Below are positions 7,378-14,721 of a stretch of 18,089 nt of DNA, one piece after another. The notes beneath the pieces are model-generated. The model was not told the DNA's origin. It saw only the letters and a list, made by a program, of their open reading frames with translations, and ran no database searches. A program made the translations under genes and the position numbers. Every line of letters begins with the position of its first letter. The stretch's first letter is position 1. The stretch is from Desulfobacterales bacterium (GTDB taxonomy: Bacteria; Desulfobacterota; Desulfobacteria; Desulfobacterales; 4be13): positions 1-18,089 of the forward strand of contig JAOZRQ010000054.1 in NCBI GenBank assembly GCA_029940115.1, written 5' to 3'.

Positions 7378-8931
7378 ATGGATACCCAATTCGGACATCC
7401 TGAAAGATTAGGCAAATATGTGGTCAAGTCCGTCCTCGGAAAAGGGGGGATGGGGATTGTTTACAAGGGCTTTGACCCGAAGATTGAGCGAACGGTGGCC
7501 CTCAAAACCATCCGAAAGGAGTTGTTGGGCGAAAGCGAGGCGGACACAATTGTCGCCCGGTTTCAACAGGAGGCTCGGGCCGCCGGACGCCTGATCCACC
7601 CGAACATCATCGTGGTTTATGACTACGGCGAGGATGAGGAGAACATCTTCATCGCCATGGAGTTTGTCAAAGGCCGCGAACTGGAGGACTTCTTTGACAA
7701 GCGCGAGTCTTTCGATATCGCAGATGTGGTCCGGATAATGAGCCAATTGCTGGATGCGCTGGCCTACTCGCACCAGAACGGCGTGGTTCACCGGGACATC
7801 AAGCCGTCAAACATCCTTCTGACTCCGACGATGCAGATCAAGGTGATGGATTTCGGAATTGCCCGCATGGAATCTTCCAAGCTGACAAAAACTGGGATGC
7901 AGCTCGGCACCTTCCACTTCATGTCTCCCGAGCAGTTTGAGGGAGAGCGGGTGGATGGCCGGTCAGACATCTTCTCCGCCGGCATCATCCTTTATCAGCT
8001 GATCACCGGTGAGAGGCCATTTGATGGCCGATCCATGGCCTCGACCATGCACAAGGTGCTGAGTGTTGAGCCGGAGAATCCGTCGATCCTCAACCTCAAC
8101 CTTCCCTCCGCATTTGATGATGTCATCAGGAAGGCCCTTGCCAAAAAGGCGGATGAACGGTTTCAGACAGCGAAGGCCTTCTCCGAGGCGATTCAGAAGG
8201 CGGAACAGGGGGAATTTGTGGATGCCCCTGAAGAATCGGGCAGCCAAGCTGATGAAACCCAGCCTGTTGAGGAGGAACCCGATTGCATCGGGCCGATCCT
8301 CACCCCCGGCAAAAAAATCCGCCCGCTCCCGGTCTATATGCTCATTGACTGCTCCAGTTCCATGAACGGGGAGGCCATCTCGGTGATGAATCAGGTGATC
8401 CGGGAACTGACCCAAAGGCTTGCCGATGATCCAAGCACACATGACGGCGTATGGTTCAGTCTGGTACGGTTTGACAGTACGCCAATGCAGCTCATTCCGC
8501 TCTCTCCTGTCAGGGATTACACAGACCTGCCCTTGAAAGCCCAAGGGAGTTCCAACTTGGGACGCGCCTTGGACTTTGTGAGCCAGTGTGTCAGGCAGGA
8601 CAGAACGCAAATCGGGGATCAGGCCCAAAAACCCCTTGTGTATCTGATGTCGGATGGAAACCCGACCGATGGATGGGAGGAGATGCCCCGATCCATTGGC
8701 AGAGAAATGGACCTGATTGCCTGCGGGGTGGGATCGGATGTCAATCAGGAGAACCTCAAAAGATTGACAGATGAGCCGGTCGTCCATATGAGGGACATGT
8801 CCCCGGAAACGATTGATCAGTTGATGGATTTTCTGTCGGTGACGACCACGACAACGATCATGTGTGGCAGTGGAGAGAAGGTTGACACGCAGTCCATCGC
8901 AACGAGATATGACAGGATTGAGCTTTGCTAA
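7378..8931 (+). CDS. Ser/Thr protein kinase fused to a TerY-like vWA domain
   Basis: From the preferred start the protein has 517 residues. Residues 14-275 form a Hanks-type kinase: Gly loop GKGGMG (21-26), VAIK-type Lys43, HRDIKPSN with catalytic Asp140 and Asn145, DFG at 158-160 and MSPEQ replacing APE. After an acidic linker, residues about 315-490 form a vWA domain with the MIDAS motif DCSSS (Asp324, Ser326, Ser328), a SSNLGRAL loop (Ser where TerY proteins usually have Thr) and MSDGNPTDGW; wording is close to tellurite-resistance TerY. No transmembrane segment is seen, so it is cytoplasmic. The ATG at 7378 has GGGAG 7 nt upstream; the in-frame ATG at 7339 lacks one. It follows the FHA-ABC gene and precedes the PEGA gene on the same strand, suggesting a kinase and phospho-reader set. 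MIDAS chemistry implies Mg-dependent partner binding. Confidence 0.93.
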   Translation: MDTQFGHPERLGKYVVKSVLGKGGMGIVYKGFDPKIERTVALKTIRKELLGESEADTIVARFQQEARAAGRLIHPNIIVVYDYGEDEENIFIAMEFVKGRELEDFFDKRESFDIADVVRIMSQLLDALAYSHQNGVVHRDIKPSNILLTPTMQIKVMDFGIARMESSKLTKTGMQLGTFHFMSPEQFEGERVDGRSDIFSAGIILYQLITGERPFDGRSMASTMHKVLSVEPENPSILNLNLPSAFDDVIRKALAKKADERFQTAKAFSEAIQKAEQGEFVDAPEESGSQADETQPVEEEPDCIGPILTPGKKIRPLPVYMLIDCSSSMNGEAISVMNQVIRELTQRLADDPSTHDGVWFSLVRFDSTPMQLIPLSPVRDYTDLPLKAQGSSNLGRALDFVSQCVRQDRTQIGDQAQKPLVYLMSDGNPTDGWEEMPRSIGREMDLIACGVGSDVNQENLKRLTDEPVVHMRDMSPETIDQLMDFLSVTTTTTIMCGSGEKVDTQSIATRYDRIELC

Positions 8932-8944
8932 TGAGATTTTTACA

Positions 8945-9078
8945 GAAACTAAGTTTTTTGAAAAAACTTATGGCTTGACCCAATTAATGAGATACCTCAA
9001 ATTGCATCAACCTAATTGATTTATTGAATAAAAGCTACAATTTTTTGTAGCTGTTTAATCAGGTCAAGCCATAGTTTC
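8945..9078. mobile_element. AT-rich MITE-like element with interrupted terminal inverted repeats
   Basis: The right end GGTCAAGCCATAGTTTC (9062-9078) is matched on the left by GAAACT (8945-8950) plus ATGGCTTGACC (8970-8980). The left arm is split by a 19-nt palindrome, AAGTTTTTTGAAAAAACTT (8951-8969). A second hairpin, AGCTACAA/TTGTAGCT with a T4 loop, lies at 9033-9052. The whole gap is much richer in A and T than the flanking genes, which suggests separate origin. There is no room for a transposase. The element fills the gap between the kinase and PEGA genes, and its right end lies 13 nt before the PEGA start. The first hairpin could also terminate the kinase transcript. Confidence 0.65.
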
Positions 9079-9091
9079 TTTGGGTAATAAT

Positions 9092-10663
9092 ATGGATCTT
9101 CAGAAGAAAATTGACCAAACAGAGGAACACGGAACTCTTGTTCTGGAATTCAACGAATATTTCGGGCAGGTCGTCATTGACAAGCCGATGACGATTGACG
9201 GGCAGGAGAGCACCATTTGTGCGAAAACCGGACCTGTCTTATCTGTCCGCTCAGAAGGGGTGAGCCTGAGAAATGTCAGGTTGGAGGTCACTTCCATTCC
9301 CCTAGGCGGGGAGAGCGGCCTTGCCTTGTTGGTGGGAAAAGAGATTTCTGTTGACTTGGAGAAGGTGGTCGTCAGGGGGGATGTCTCCGGCATCGTAAAA
9401 GAGGACGGCCCGTGGGAACATCTGGATGTCCTGAATCTGCGGCCGCTTGTTCCCAAGAAGAAGAATTACTTTGTCTTTGACATGAGTGTCCCGGTCTCCT
9501 GTGTCTTGGAGACCGATATCAGGGAACTGAAGATCGTGGACCGGGGGCCGGCTCCGGGCCTGAACAAAGTCAGGCTGGAAGTGGATCCCCTGAAAGAAGA
9601 GGCGATCCTTTTTGGACAGATCAGAATAAAATCGCCTTATCTGACCCGCATCATATCCGTCTCCGGCTGTTCCTTGGGGGAACTTCCAGCAGATGTCGGG
9701 GAACCGGACAAGGCCAAACCTGTCTGTTTATACGACATATCCAAGCAAACGGCCATGCCCACATCCCCCAAGCCATCATCTGATCCGCCAAAAACGAAGG
9801 GATGGCTCAAATGGGGATTTGCTCTTGCTTTTATAATGGTGATGGCCGTGGCGTCCCTTCTTTTTTTCAAGCCGAAAGAGCCTGAACAAGCAAAGGATGA
9901 TGTGTCAAAACCCGTTTCTGAGACATCGGAAGCCCCTCGTGGGCCGACGAAAGACGTCGAACCGGAAAAAGAGACAGTGGAACCTGCCGACGTCCAAATC
10001 GCGGAAGATGCTCATAAGCCGGGAAAAAATGGCGATCAACCGGTGTCGGAACCTGTGGGCAAAGATGCCGGTAAGCCGACAAAAGATGCCGAACAGGTGC
10101 CAAAGGACACGAGCAAGCCTTACGGAGAACTTGCCAGAATCCGTAACCATTACAAGTCTGGCGAGACGATCTCTGGTGTCGCCAAAGGGTATGACGACAG
10201 AAATCTCAAGCTCATGACCTTCATTGTGAGGCATTCCCCAGTGAAAGAGACATGGACGGTCAGCGGCAGATCATCCAGTCAAGATTTTTCCTTTTCAACC
10301 ACTGGTTGGAAGATTGGTACTTACAGATACTCGTTTCGGATCGAAGACGAGGCTGGGAATGCCAGGAAATATCCGGGGAGTTTCATTCTGACGCAGCCGC
10401 CCGGCATTCTTGATGTGACCACAAATCCGTCGGGAGCCACCGTTTTGCTCAATACTGGCGTATTCATGGAGGAAACGCCGTTGTCCGCTTTGCTTGATGA
10501 GGGGGAACACAAGGGGAATACGCCTTTGCAGCTGACGCTTGACCCTGGCATATATGAGTTGACGCTGAAGAAAGACGGATATCACGATGTGGTGGTCGAA
10601 GTGGAGGTGGACGATGAGGCGCGCACCATTCCGTTTCAGGTGGAATTGGTGAAGTCGAATTGA
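9092..10663 (+). CDS. Single-pass membrane protein: beta-helix-like N-domain, Ig-like domain, PEGA domain
   Basis: 523 residues from the ATG; an upstream in-frame TTG at 9080 is possible, but neither has a strong ribosome-binding site. Residues 1-110 show short repeating beta-strands (VVIDKPMTIDGQESTICAKT, then VLSVRSEGVSLRNVRLEV) typical of right-handed beta-helix proteins. There is no signal peptide. One transmembrane helix lies at about 241-261 (LAFIMVMAVASLLFF), followed by a Lys/Pro/Glu-rich linker to about 340. Residues 344-436 look like an Ig-type sandwich (WTVSGRSSSQDFSFSTT) and 438-522 are a PEGA domain (LDVTTNPSGATVLLNTG, then GNTPLQLTLDPGIYELTLKK) with an insertion between its first two strands. 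Predicted topology is N-terminus in cytoplasm, PEGA outside. Its place after the kinase suggests a transmembrane partner or substrate. Function unknown. Confidence 0.85.
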   Translation: MDLQKKIDQTEEHGTLVLEFNEYFGQVVIDKPMTIDGQESTICAKTGPVLSVRSEGVSLRNVRLEVTSIPLGGESGLALLVGKEISVDLEKVVVRGDVSGIVKEDGPWEHLDVLNLRPLVPKKKNYFVFDMSVPVSCVLETDIRELKIVDRGPAPGLNKVRLEVDPLKEEAILFGQIRIKSPYLTRIISVSGCSLGELPADVGEPDKAKPVCLYDISKQTAMPTSPKPSSDPPKTKGWLKWGFALAFIMVMAVASLLFFKPKEPEQAKDDVSKPVSETSEAPRGPTKDVEPEKETVEPADVQIAEDAHKPGKNGDQPVSEPVGKDAGKPTKDAEQVPKDTSKPYGELARIRNHYKSGETISGVAKGYDDRNLKLMTFIVRHSPVKETWTVSGRSSSQDFSFSTTGWKIGTYRYSFRIEDEAGNARKYPGSFILTQPPGILDVTTNPSGATVLLNTGVFMEETPLSALLDEGEHKGNTPLQLTLDPGIYELTLKKDGYHDVVVEVEVDDEARTIPFQVELVKSN

Positions 10664-10698
10664 CTATTTTAGAGCTTTTAACAAAATGTTTGTCGCGC

Positions 10699-10809
10699 TG
10701 GAGTGCCAAACTTGCAGTTTGGTATGCATGGAACCGGGGTCCGCCAAACTGCAAGTTTGGCACTCCGGACAATCTTTTTGGGTCGCCAAACTGCAAGTTT
10801 GGCACTCCA
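10699..10809. repeat. Three GCCAAACTTGCAGTTTGGC palindromes between convergent genes
   Basis: Three hairpin units of the family seen at both window ends lie in the 193-bp gap between the convergent PEGA and ATPase genes. The first is in one orientation (about 10701-10723) and the other two in the opposite (about 10742-10768 and 10782-10809). They carry the flank GGCACTCC(G/A)GA. As hairpins between convergent genes they may limit read-through from both sides. The first 35 bases of the gap are AT-rich and featureless. Confidence 0.85.
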
Positions 10810-10856
10810 GATAGGCGCAACGCAGATTGAAAGCAAGATCAGGTCCACACCGGCAT

Positions 10857-12659
10857 TCACTCTGGCAGCCCAAAGAACCCAACCCGCTTGGCCAAGGCGT
10901 TGAACTGGGCGAGTGTGCTGTGGAGGACGCCCGCTTGCTCCAAACATCCCACCGCCTTCTCTGTGTAGCCCCGCTTGCTGAAATACCATCGGGTGACATT
11001 CGTGTAGCTCCTCTCCGCAACCACCTGGTCCGTCTGGTCCAGGAATTTTCGGATGTCATCGGGGCCGATCGGCTCGCTGGTGTATTTGACCTGAACCAGC
11101 CAAGCAGACATCTCGCCGGCCAGCTTCGCGGGATCCGGGGCCCCAGTCTCCGCATGTTCGCCGGTCAGGTCTATTTCCACGGGAACCCCTTTGTTGACGA
11201 TGCCGCCCCGCCTCACGACCCTTTTGAACACCGGCAGCCGGACCGTGCCGGGGGTGCCGAAATGGGCCGGCCCTTCGACATCCCGCCCGTCGAAGGCCCG
11301 CATCACCGCGTCCACATAGACCTCCGCGACCTCGCCCACGAAGTTGCTCATCCTCCCCCGGAGGCGCTCGTATTCCTTGTGCCAGTCCTTGGCCGCCTCC
11401 TCCGGGGAGAGGTCCTCAATCTCTTGGCGACAGTTGAATTCGACATATCGCCGCAACATCGGGTCCCCGGGTCCCCGATACAGGTTCCAGCCGACCCTGA
11501 GCACGATGTCGGCCTGCTGCAGCTTCCGGAGCGAGGCCCGCACCTCGTCAACATCCACACCGATCTCCCTTGCCACCCGCCTCGCATCGATCCGCTCCTC
11601 CGGGTACTTGACGGCCCAGAACATCACCCGCCGGGTGACCTTGCCGGTGTTCAGCAGGTCGCCGTACTTGTTGAACTCCGTCTCGTAATGTTGCCACAGA
11701 CCGCCGCTGGCATCCGTCAGTTCGTGGTGCATTACCGCCTCCAATGCCTCCATCGAGGGATATCTGTGCCGCTCCTCACAGCGACTGACCATCAGCCGCT
11801 TGACAGAGTACGGATAGCCGCTGGTGAGCCGCCAAACCGCCTCCGCAAATGCCTCGGTGACTCTGAGGCCTTGGTCTTTCGCGAACCGGAAGACCAGGTC
11901 ATGGACATGCTCCCGTGCCAGCGGTTTCAGATGCTCTGCCACGATCCTGCCGGAGAGAAGTCCGCTCAGTGCCTCCTCCATCAGCATGGTGATCGCGGAT
12001 CCGGAGATCAGCAGTGGTGCCCAGTGCGTCTCCGAGGCCCGCTGGAAGCTGTCGGTCAGGTCGTGGTGCAGATCCTGTCTTGGGTCATACACATTGGTCA
12101 GGACCTGAAACTCGTCGATGATGATCGCGGTCGGCATGTTGTCCATGCGGGCGTATCCCATGGGGAAGTTGATCACCCACTGGGCCAGCCCATGGGCCGC
12201 GGAGATGTCCCTCTCCTCAAGGATGCTCTCATAGTGGTCGTACAGGTCGAGCGCGTACTCGTCGTTCACCTGCTCTGCGAACCTTCGCAGCCGAGGGAGG
12301 CCGAACTCATCTCCGAAAAGGCGGGGCTTCCGGTAACGGAACGCGAGATAGCTCCTCATGTAGCCACCGAAATACTCCCGAGCGAAGTCGTAGTACGAGA
12401 TCGGCTCCCTCCGGCCCACATAGCGGGCAAAGGAGATGAAGACCGGGATCACGCGGTCCTGGGTGTGGAAGAGTTCATTGAAGAATCTCACCAGTATGGC
12501 GGTCTTCCCCGTGCGCCGGCGTCCGACGAACGCGAAGCTGTTCAGATGCATGCGGGGAATCCTTTCGACCCACTCCCGGCACATCCGCAACTCCTCGTGC
12601 CGGTCCACGAACAGGTCGCCCACCAAGTCCTCTATCGGGTCGAAACGGTCTTCAGTCAT
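10857..12659 (-). CDS. P-loop ATPase (archaeal ATPase/STAND-like) with PD-(D/E)XK-like C-terminal domain
   Basis: 600 residues. Residues 15-290 are an AAA/STAND-type ATPase: VGRRRTGKT with Walker A at 46-53, Walker B ending Asp182-Glu183 in IIIDEFQ, and a sensor-like LLISGSA. Residues about 300-430 look like winged-helix segments (RVAREIGVDVDEVRASLRKL, QQADIV). The C-terminal part has Glu495-x-Asp497 and Gln523-Val524-Lys525, an E..QxK arrangement compatible with a PD-(D/E)XK nuclease fold as in DUF234-type ATPases. Substrate is unknown; such proteins are often linked to genome defence or mobile elements, but nothing here proves it. I start at 12659 because a perfect AGGAGG lies 10 nt upstream; the open frame extends further back through the 40-bp repeats, which is not credible as protein. 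No signal peptide; cytoplasmic. Confidence 0.85.
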   Translation of the reverse strand: MTEDRFDPIEDLVGDLFVDRHEELRMCREWVERIPRMHLNSFAFVGRRRTGKTAILVRFFNELFHTQDRVIPVFISFARYVGRREPISYYDFAREYFGGYMRSYLAFRYRKPRLFGDEFGLPRLRRFAEQVNDEYALDLYDHYESILEERDISAAHGLAQWVINFPMGYARMDNMPTAIIIDEFQVLTNVYDPRQDLHHDLTDSFQRASETHWAPLLISGSAITMLMEEALSGLLSGRIVAEHLKPLAREHVHDLVFRFAKDQGLRVTEAFAEAVWRLTSGYPYSVKRLMVSRCEERHRYPSMEALEAVMHHELTDASGGLWQHYETEFNKYGDLLNTGKVTRRVMFWAVKYPEERIDARRVAREIGVDVDEVRASLRKLQQADIVLRVGWNLYRGPGDPMLRRYVEFNCRQEIEDLSPEEAAKDWHKEYERLRGRMSNFVGEVAEVYVDAVMRAFDGRDVEGPAHFGTPGTVRLPVFKRVVRRGGIVNKGVPVEIDLTGEHAETGAPDPAKLAGEMSAWLVQVKYTSEPIGPDDIRKFLDQTDQVVAERSYTNVTRWYFSKRGYTEKAVGCLEQAGVLHSTLAQFNALAKRVGFFGLPE

Positions 12660-12669
12660 GAATGCTGTT

Positions 12670-12675
12670 CCTCCT
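12670..12675 (-). promoter_or_regulatory. Ribosome-binding site AGGAGG of the ATPase gene
   Basis: A consensus AGGAGG on the minus strand lies 10 nt before the ATG at 12659. It decides the start, because the open frame continues about 195 nt upstream into repeat sequence. Confidence 0.85.
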
Positions 12676-12688
12676 CTTATGCTGTTGT

Positions 12689-12805
12689 CCGGAGTGCGAA
12701 AATTGAGCGAAGCGGTTTTTCGCATCGTTCGGAGTGCGAAAATTGAGCGAAGCGGTTTTTCGCATCGTTCGGAGTGCGAAAATTGAGCGAAGCGGTTTTT
12801 CGCAC
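12689..12805. repeat. 40-bp tandem repeat, three copies, with TGCGAAAA hairpins
   Basis: Three copies with period 40 start at 12691, 12731 and 12771; they appear identical over the shared length. Each holds an inverted pair TGCGAAAA / TTTTCGCA around a 15-nt spacer. The array fills nearly the whole gap between the transglycosylase stop and the ATPase ribosome-binding site, so it would form the leader of the ATPase transcript or a run of hairpins in a joint mRNA. The opening CGGAGTGC resembles the flank of the GCCAAACT palindromes. Confidence 0.95.
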
Positions 12806-12810
12806 CATCC

Positions 12811-14250
12811 TCAACGGTGTGCATGGAATGCAATCCGCAGGACATCAAGCACATAATTGGACGAATAGTTGTATTGCATCAGCACGGCAGCATATTCGGC
12901 AATGTAGCCGATGTGAGGAATCCTGCCGAACTCATCCACAAAGCGTCGCAACGGCTGGTTCTCCAGATCAGCGGACATGCAGAAGCTGACCCCCTTGTTT
13001 TGGGTGTCATAGTCGACATACTTCTTGACGATGGTGTCAATCTCCTTGAGTCTGCCCATCTTCATGGGGCCGGGCCAGTCAAATTTGTGCGTCATGAGAT
13101 TCCCGAGGGAGAGGATCGCGTCCGACATCCGGCTCAGGTCGGGGGTCGTTTTGCCGTCTGTGATCACATAGTTCATGTGCATCGGCATGAATTGCGGGAT
13201 GCCAACGGCTCCGGCAAAGCTTGACGGAAATCGTTTCTGTGTGATGTCAATGTGGTACTTGTGGCAGTGGAGCAGCAGACCCGCCAGGCTCCTCTCGGCG
13301 GTGGAGAGTATCCTCTCCATCCTCACGCTTTGCCGGTGATCCGCATCCGCCGGCAATTCCATAAAGCCCAACATGCTGTTCAGCACGGTGAAGGATTCAT
13401 GTTTCCAATTCTTGAATTCCCCGAGAGAGGTCTCCTTGAACAGGATTGCCGCGGCAATCTCCCTGTTGACGCCAAAGCGTACTTCGAGCATGTCATATGA
13501 CGATTTGTGCCTGTTCAGGTGCTTCCTTGTTTTTTGGGCAATGCGACGGATCTGCTTCTTCGTTCTCATGGAAGCGGGGCTGATCACCTTTTTGGACATT
13601 CTCTCCACAGGCGTCATGTCCCTCTCCTGCGCCCGGTCTGAAGTGAAGATGGCCGAGAGTTCATCGGGCGTCATCCCTTTAGCTTCGAGGGAGGCGAACA
13701 GCCGCTGATAGCGCTCCTCATGCTTGGAGAAGGGGGAGGTCACGGTTGAGGAAGGTTCCATTTCTTCCTCAAGGGTTTCACTGCCACCCAACAGGCTCAG
13801 AAGGTTCCAGCTTCCGGTCCGGGATATCAGATTGGTTATTCTCCATTTGCCATCAATCCGCCTCAGTTTGAAGTCGATGATTGTGGGATGCTGAAAGTTT
13901 TTGAAAGTCGCTGTCACGATCGCCTTGTCTTTTTCAATTTCGGATTCCCAAAGTCTGAAATCCTCAATACGACAATCCTGACCATCACATAGCGGATCAA
14001 AGTGCAACATCGGATTCATTCCTGCGTAATCATCGATGAGAAGCTGGCCAAGAGACGGATCGAAATGCCGAAAGACGATGTCCTTGTCAGTTGTGGAAAA
14101 GGGCGTTGGCTCTTTGTATAATTTTTTGACCACCCCTTCCGGTGTTGATGAATTGCTTGAAATTTGTTCTTTTGCCTGAGTCACACCGGACAACAGAAGA
14201 ACAGAGAGGCTGGCCATGAGGAGCCAGCAGATTCTTGTGAGTTGTGTCAT
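12811..14250 (-). CDS. Exported MltB-like lytic murein transglycosylase with DUF3828-like N-domain
   Basis: 479 residues. The signal peptide MTQLTRICWLLMASLSVLLL is followed by SGVTQA and cleavage after about residue 26; no lipobox Cys is seen, so it should be soluble in the periplasm. Residues about 36-145 resemble a DUF3828-type domain (FDPLCDGQDC, TATFKNF, GKWRITNLIS). From about 225 to the end is an MltB/SLT-type catalytic domain: ILFKETSLGEF places the presumed catalytic Glu at 273, and SSFAGAVGIPQFMPMHMNYV matches the substrate-groove motif FAGAMGYGQFMP. Such enzymes cleave the MurNAc-GlcNAc bond to 1,6-anhydroMurNAc. A GGGGAGATG box precedes the ATG. Its signal-peptide DNA is shared with the upstream caspase gene, and a fossil copy of its 3' end lies at 14636-14695. 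Exact subfamily uncertain. Confidence 0.82.
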   Translation of the reverse strand: MTQLTRICWLLMASLSVLLLSGVTQAKEQISSNSSTPEGVVKKLYKEPTPFSTTDKDIVFRHFDPSLGQLLIDDYAGMNPMLHFDPLCDGQDCRIEDFRLWESEIEKDKAIVTATFKNFQHPTIIDFKLRRIDGKWRITNLISRTGSWNLLSLLGGSETLEEEMEPSSTVTSPFSKHEERYQRLFASLEAKGMTPDELSAIFTSDRAQERDMTPVERMSKKVISPASMRTKKQIRRIAQKTRKHLNRHKSSYDMLEVRFGVNREIAAAILFKETSLGEFKNWKHESFTVLNSMLGFMELPADADHRQSVRMERILSTAERSLAGLLLHCHKYHIDITQKRFPSSFAGAVGIPQFMPMHMNYVITDGKTTPDLSRMSDAILSLGNLMTHKFDWPGPMKMGRLKEIDTIVKKYVDYDTQNKGVSFCMSADLENQPLRRFVDEFGRIPHIGYIAEYAAVLMQYNYSSNYVLDVLRIAFHAHR

Positions 14251-14389
14251 TTTTCATCTCCCCGCTTTGGCACCAAAATATTTGAAGGTTTCCCAAAATA
14301 TTCTCCGATCCCCATGAAGTCCGTCTAAACAGCGTGTCACAGGGATTTTCGGGTGTGAGGACCTGAAAATGAGGGAGTCTCCAAGTTTC

Positions 14390-14540
14390 GGGATCCCAAT
14401 CCCCCGCCATCCGGCGAGCCGCCGAGACCGGCAACCCGCCGGGGACACCGGATTTCCCGGAATGCCCCCGCCCGAGGGGGACAGGCCGTCCGGGGAGCCG
14501 CCGAATCCGGATTCTCCCCATTCCCCCCCATTCACGGGGG
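14390..14540. other. GC-rich palindromic stretch in a gene-free gap
   Basis: The gap 14251-14721 has no credible gene. Its centre is rich in C and G with several small inverted repeats, including CCCCCGCCCGAGGGGG near 14465-14480 and the perfect palindrome GAATCCGGATTC at 14503-14514. The style matches the GC-rich inverted repeats at 2493-2562. A proline-rich frame on the plus strand runs through it but looks composition-driven. Rightward of it lies the fossil fragment at 14636. Confidence 0.5.
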
Positions 14541-14635
14541 CCGAGACCCGGACACGTCCATTTCCAACAATGAGGAACGGGTCGGTGAAATTTTCGGGCA
14601 ACATTTAAGAAAATACCGGTCTCAATGACTCAATC

Positions 14636-14695
14636 GGTGCGTATGGAATGCAATCCGCATGACATCAGGCAGATGGTTGGACGATTTGCCGCGCG
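14636..14695 (-). pseudogene. Fossil 3' end of a transglycosylase-like gene
   Basis: By hand alignment 14636-14688 matches 12816-12868, the 3' end of the transglycosylase gene, at about 44 of 53 bases. The minus-strand reading is SNHLPDVMRIAFHTHR, against SNYVLDVLRIAFHAHR at the C-terminus of the intact protein, in the same frame and followed three codons later by a stop. Nothing upstream of it is transglycosylase-like; instead the caspase gene ends 27 nt away. It is therefore a gene remnant left by duplication or replacement. Confidence 0.7.
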
Positions 14696-14721
14696 CGTAA
14701 ATAAGGTCAGAAGGTCAAAAA

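Noticed and set aside
10827..12746. A 639-codon open frame on the plus strand antisense to the ATPase gene
   Set aside because: The minus-strand frame has recognisable Walker motifs and a consensus ribosome-binding site. The antisense frame has no recognisable domain and exists because of the codon composition of the real gene.
10857..12854. Longer 665-residue form of the ATPase starting at 12854
   Set aside because: The extra N-terminus would be translated from the 40-bp repeats and the 3' end of the upstream gene; the AGGAGG before 12659 fixes a better start.
14369..14608. A proline-rich 79-codon frame between the transglycosylase and caspase genes
   Set aside because: It follows from the C/G-rich palindromic composition; there is no ribosome-binding site or recognisable motif.
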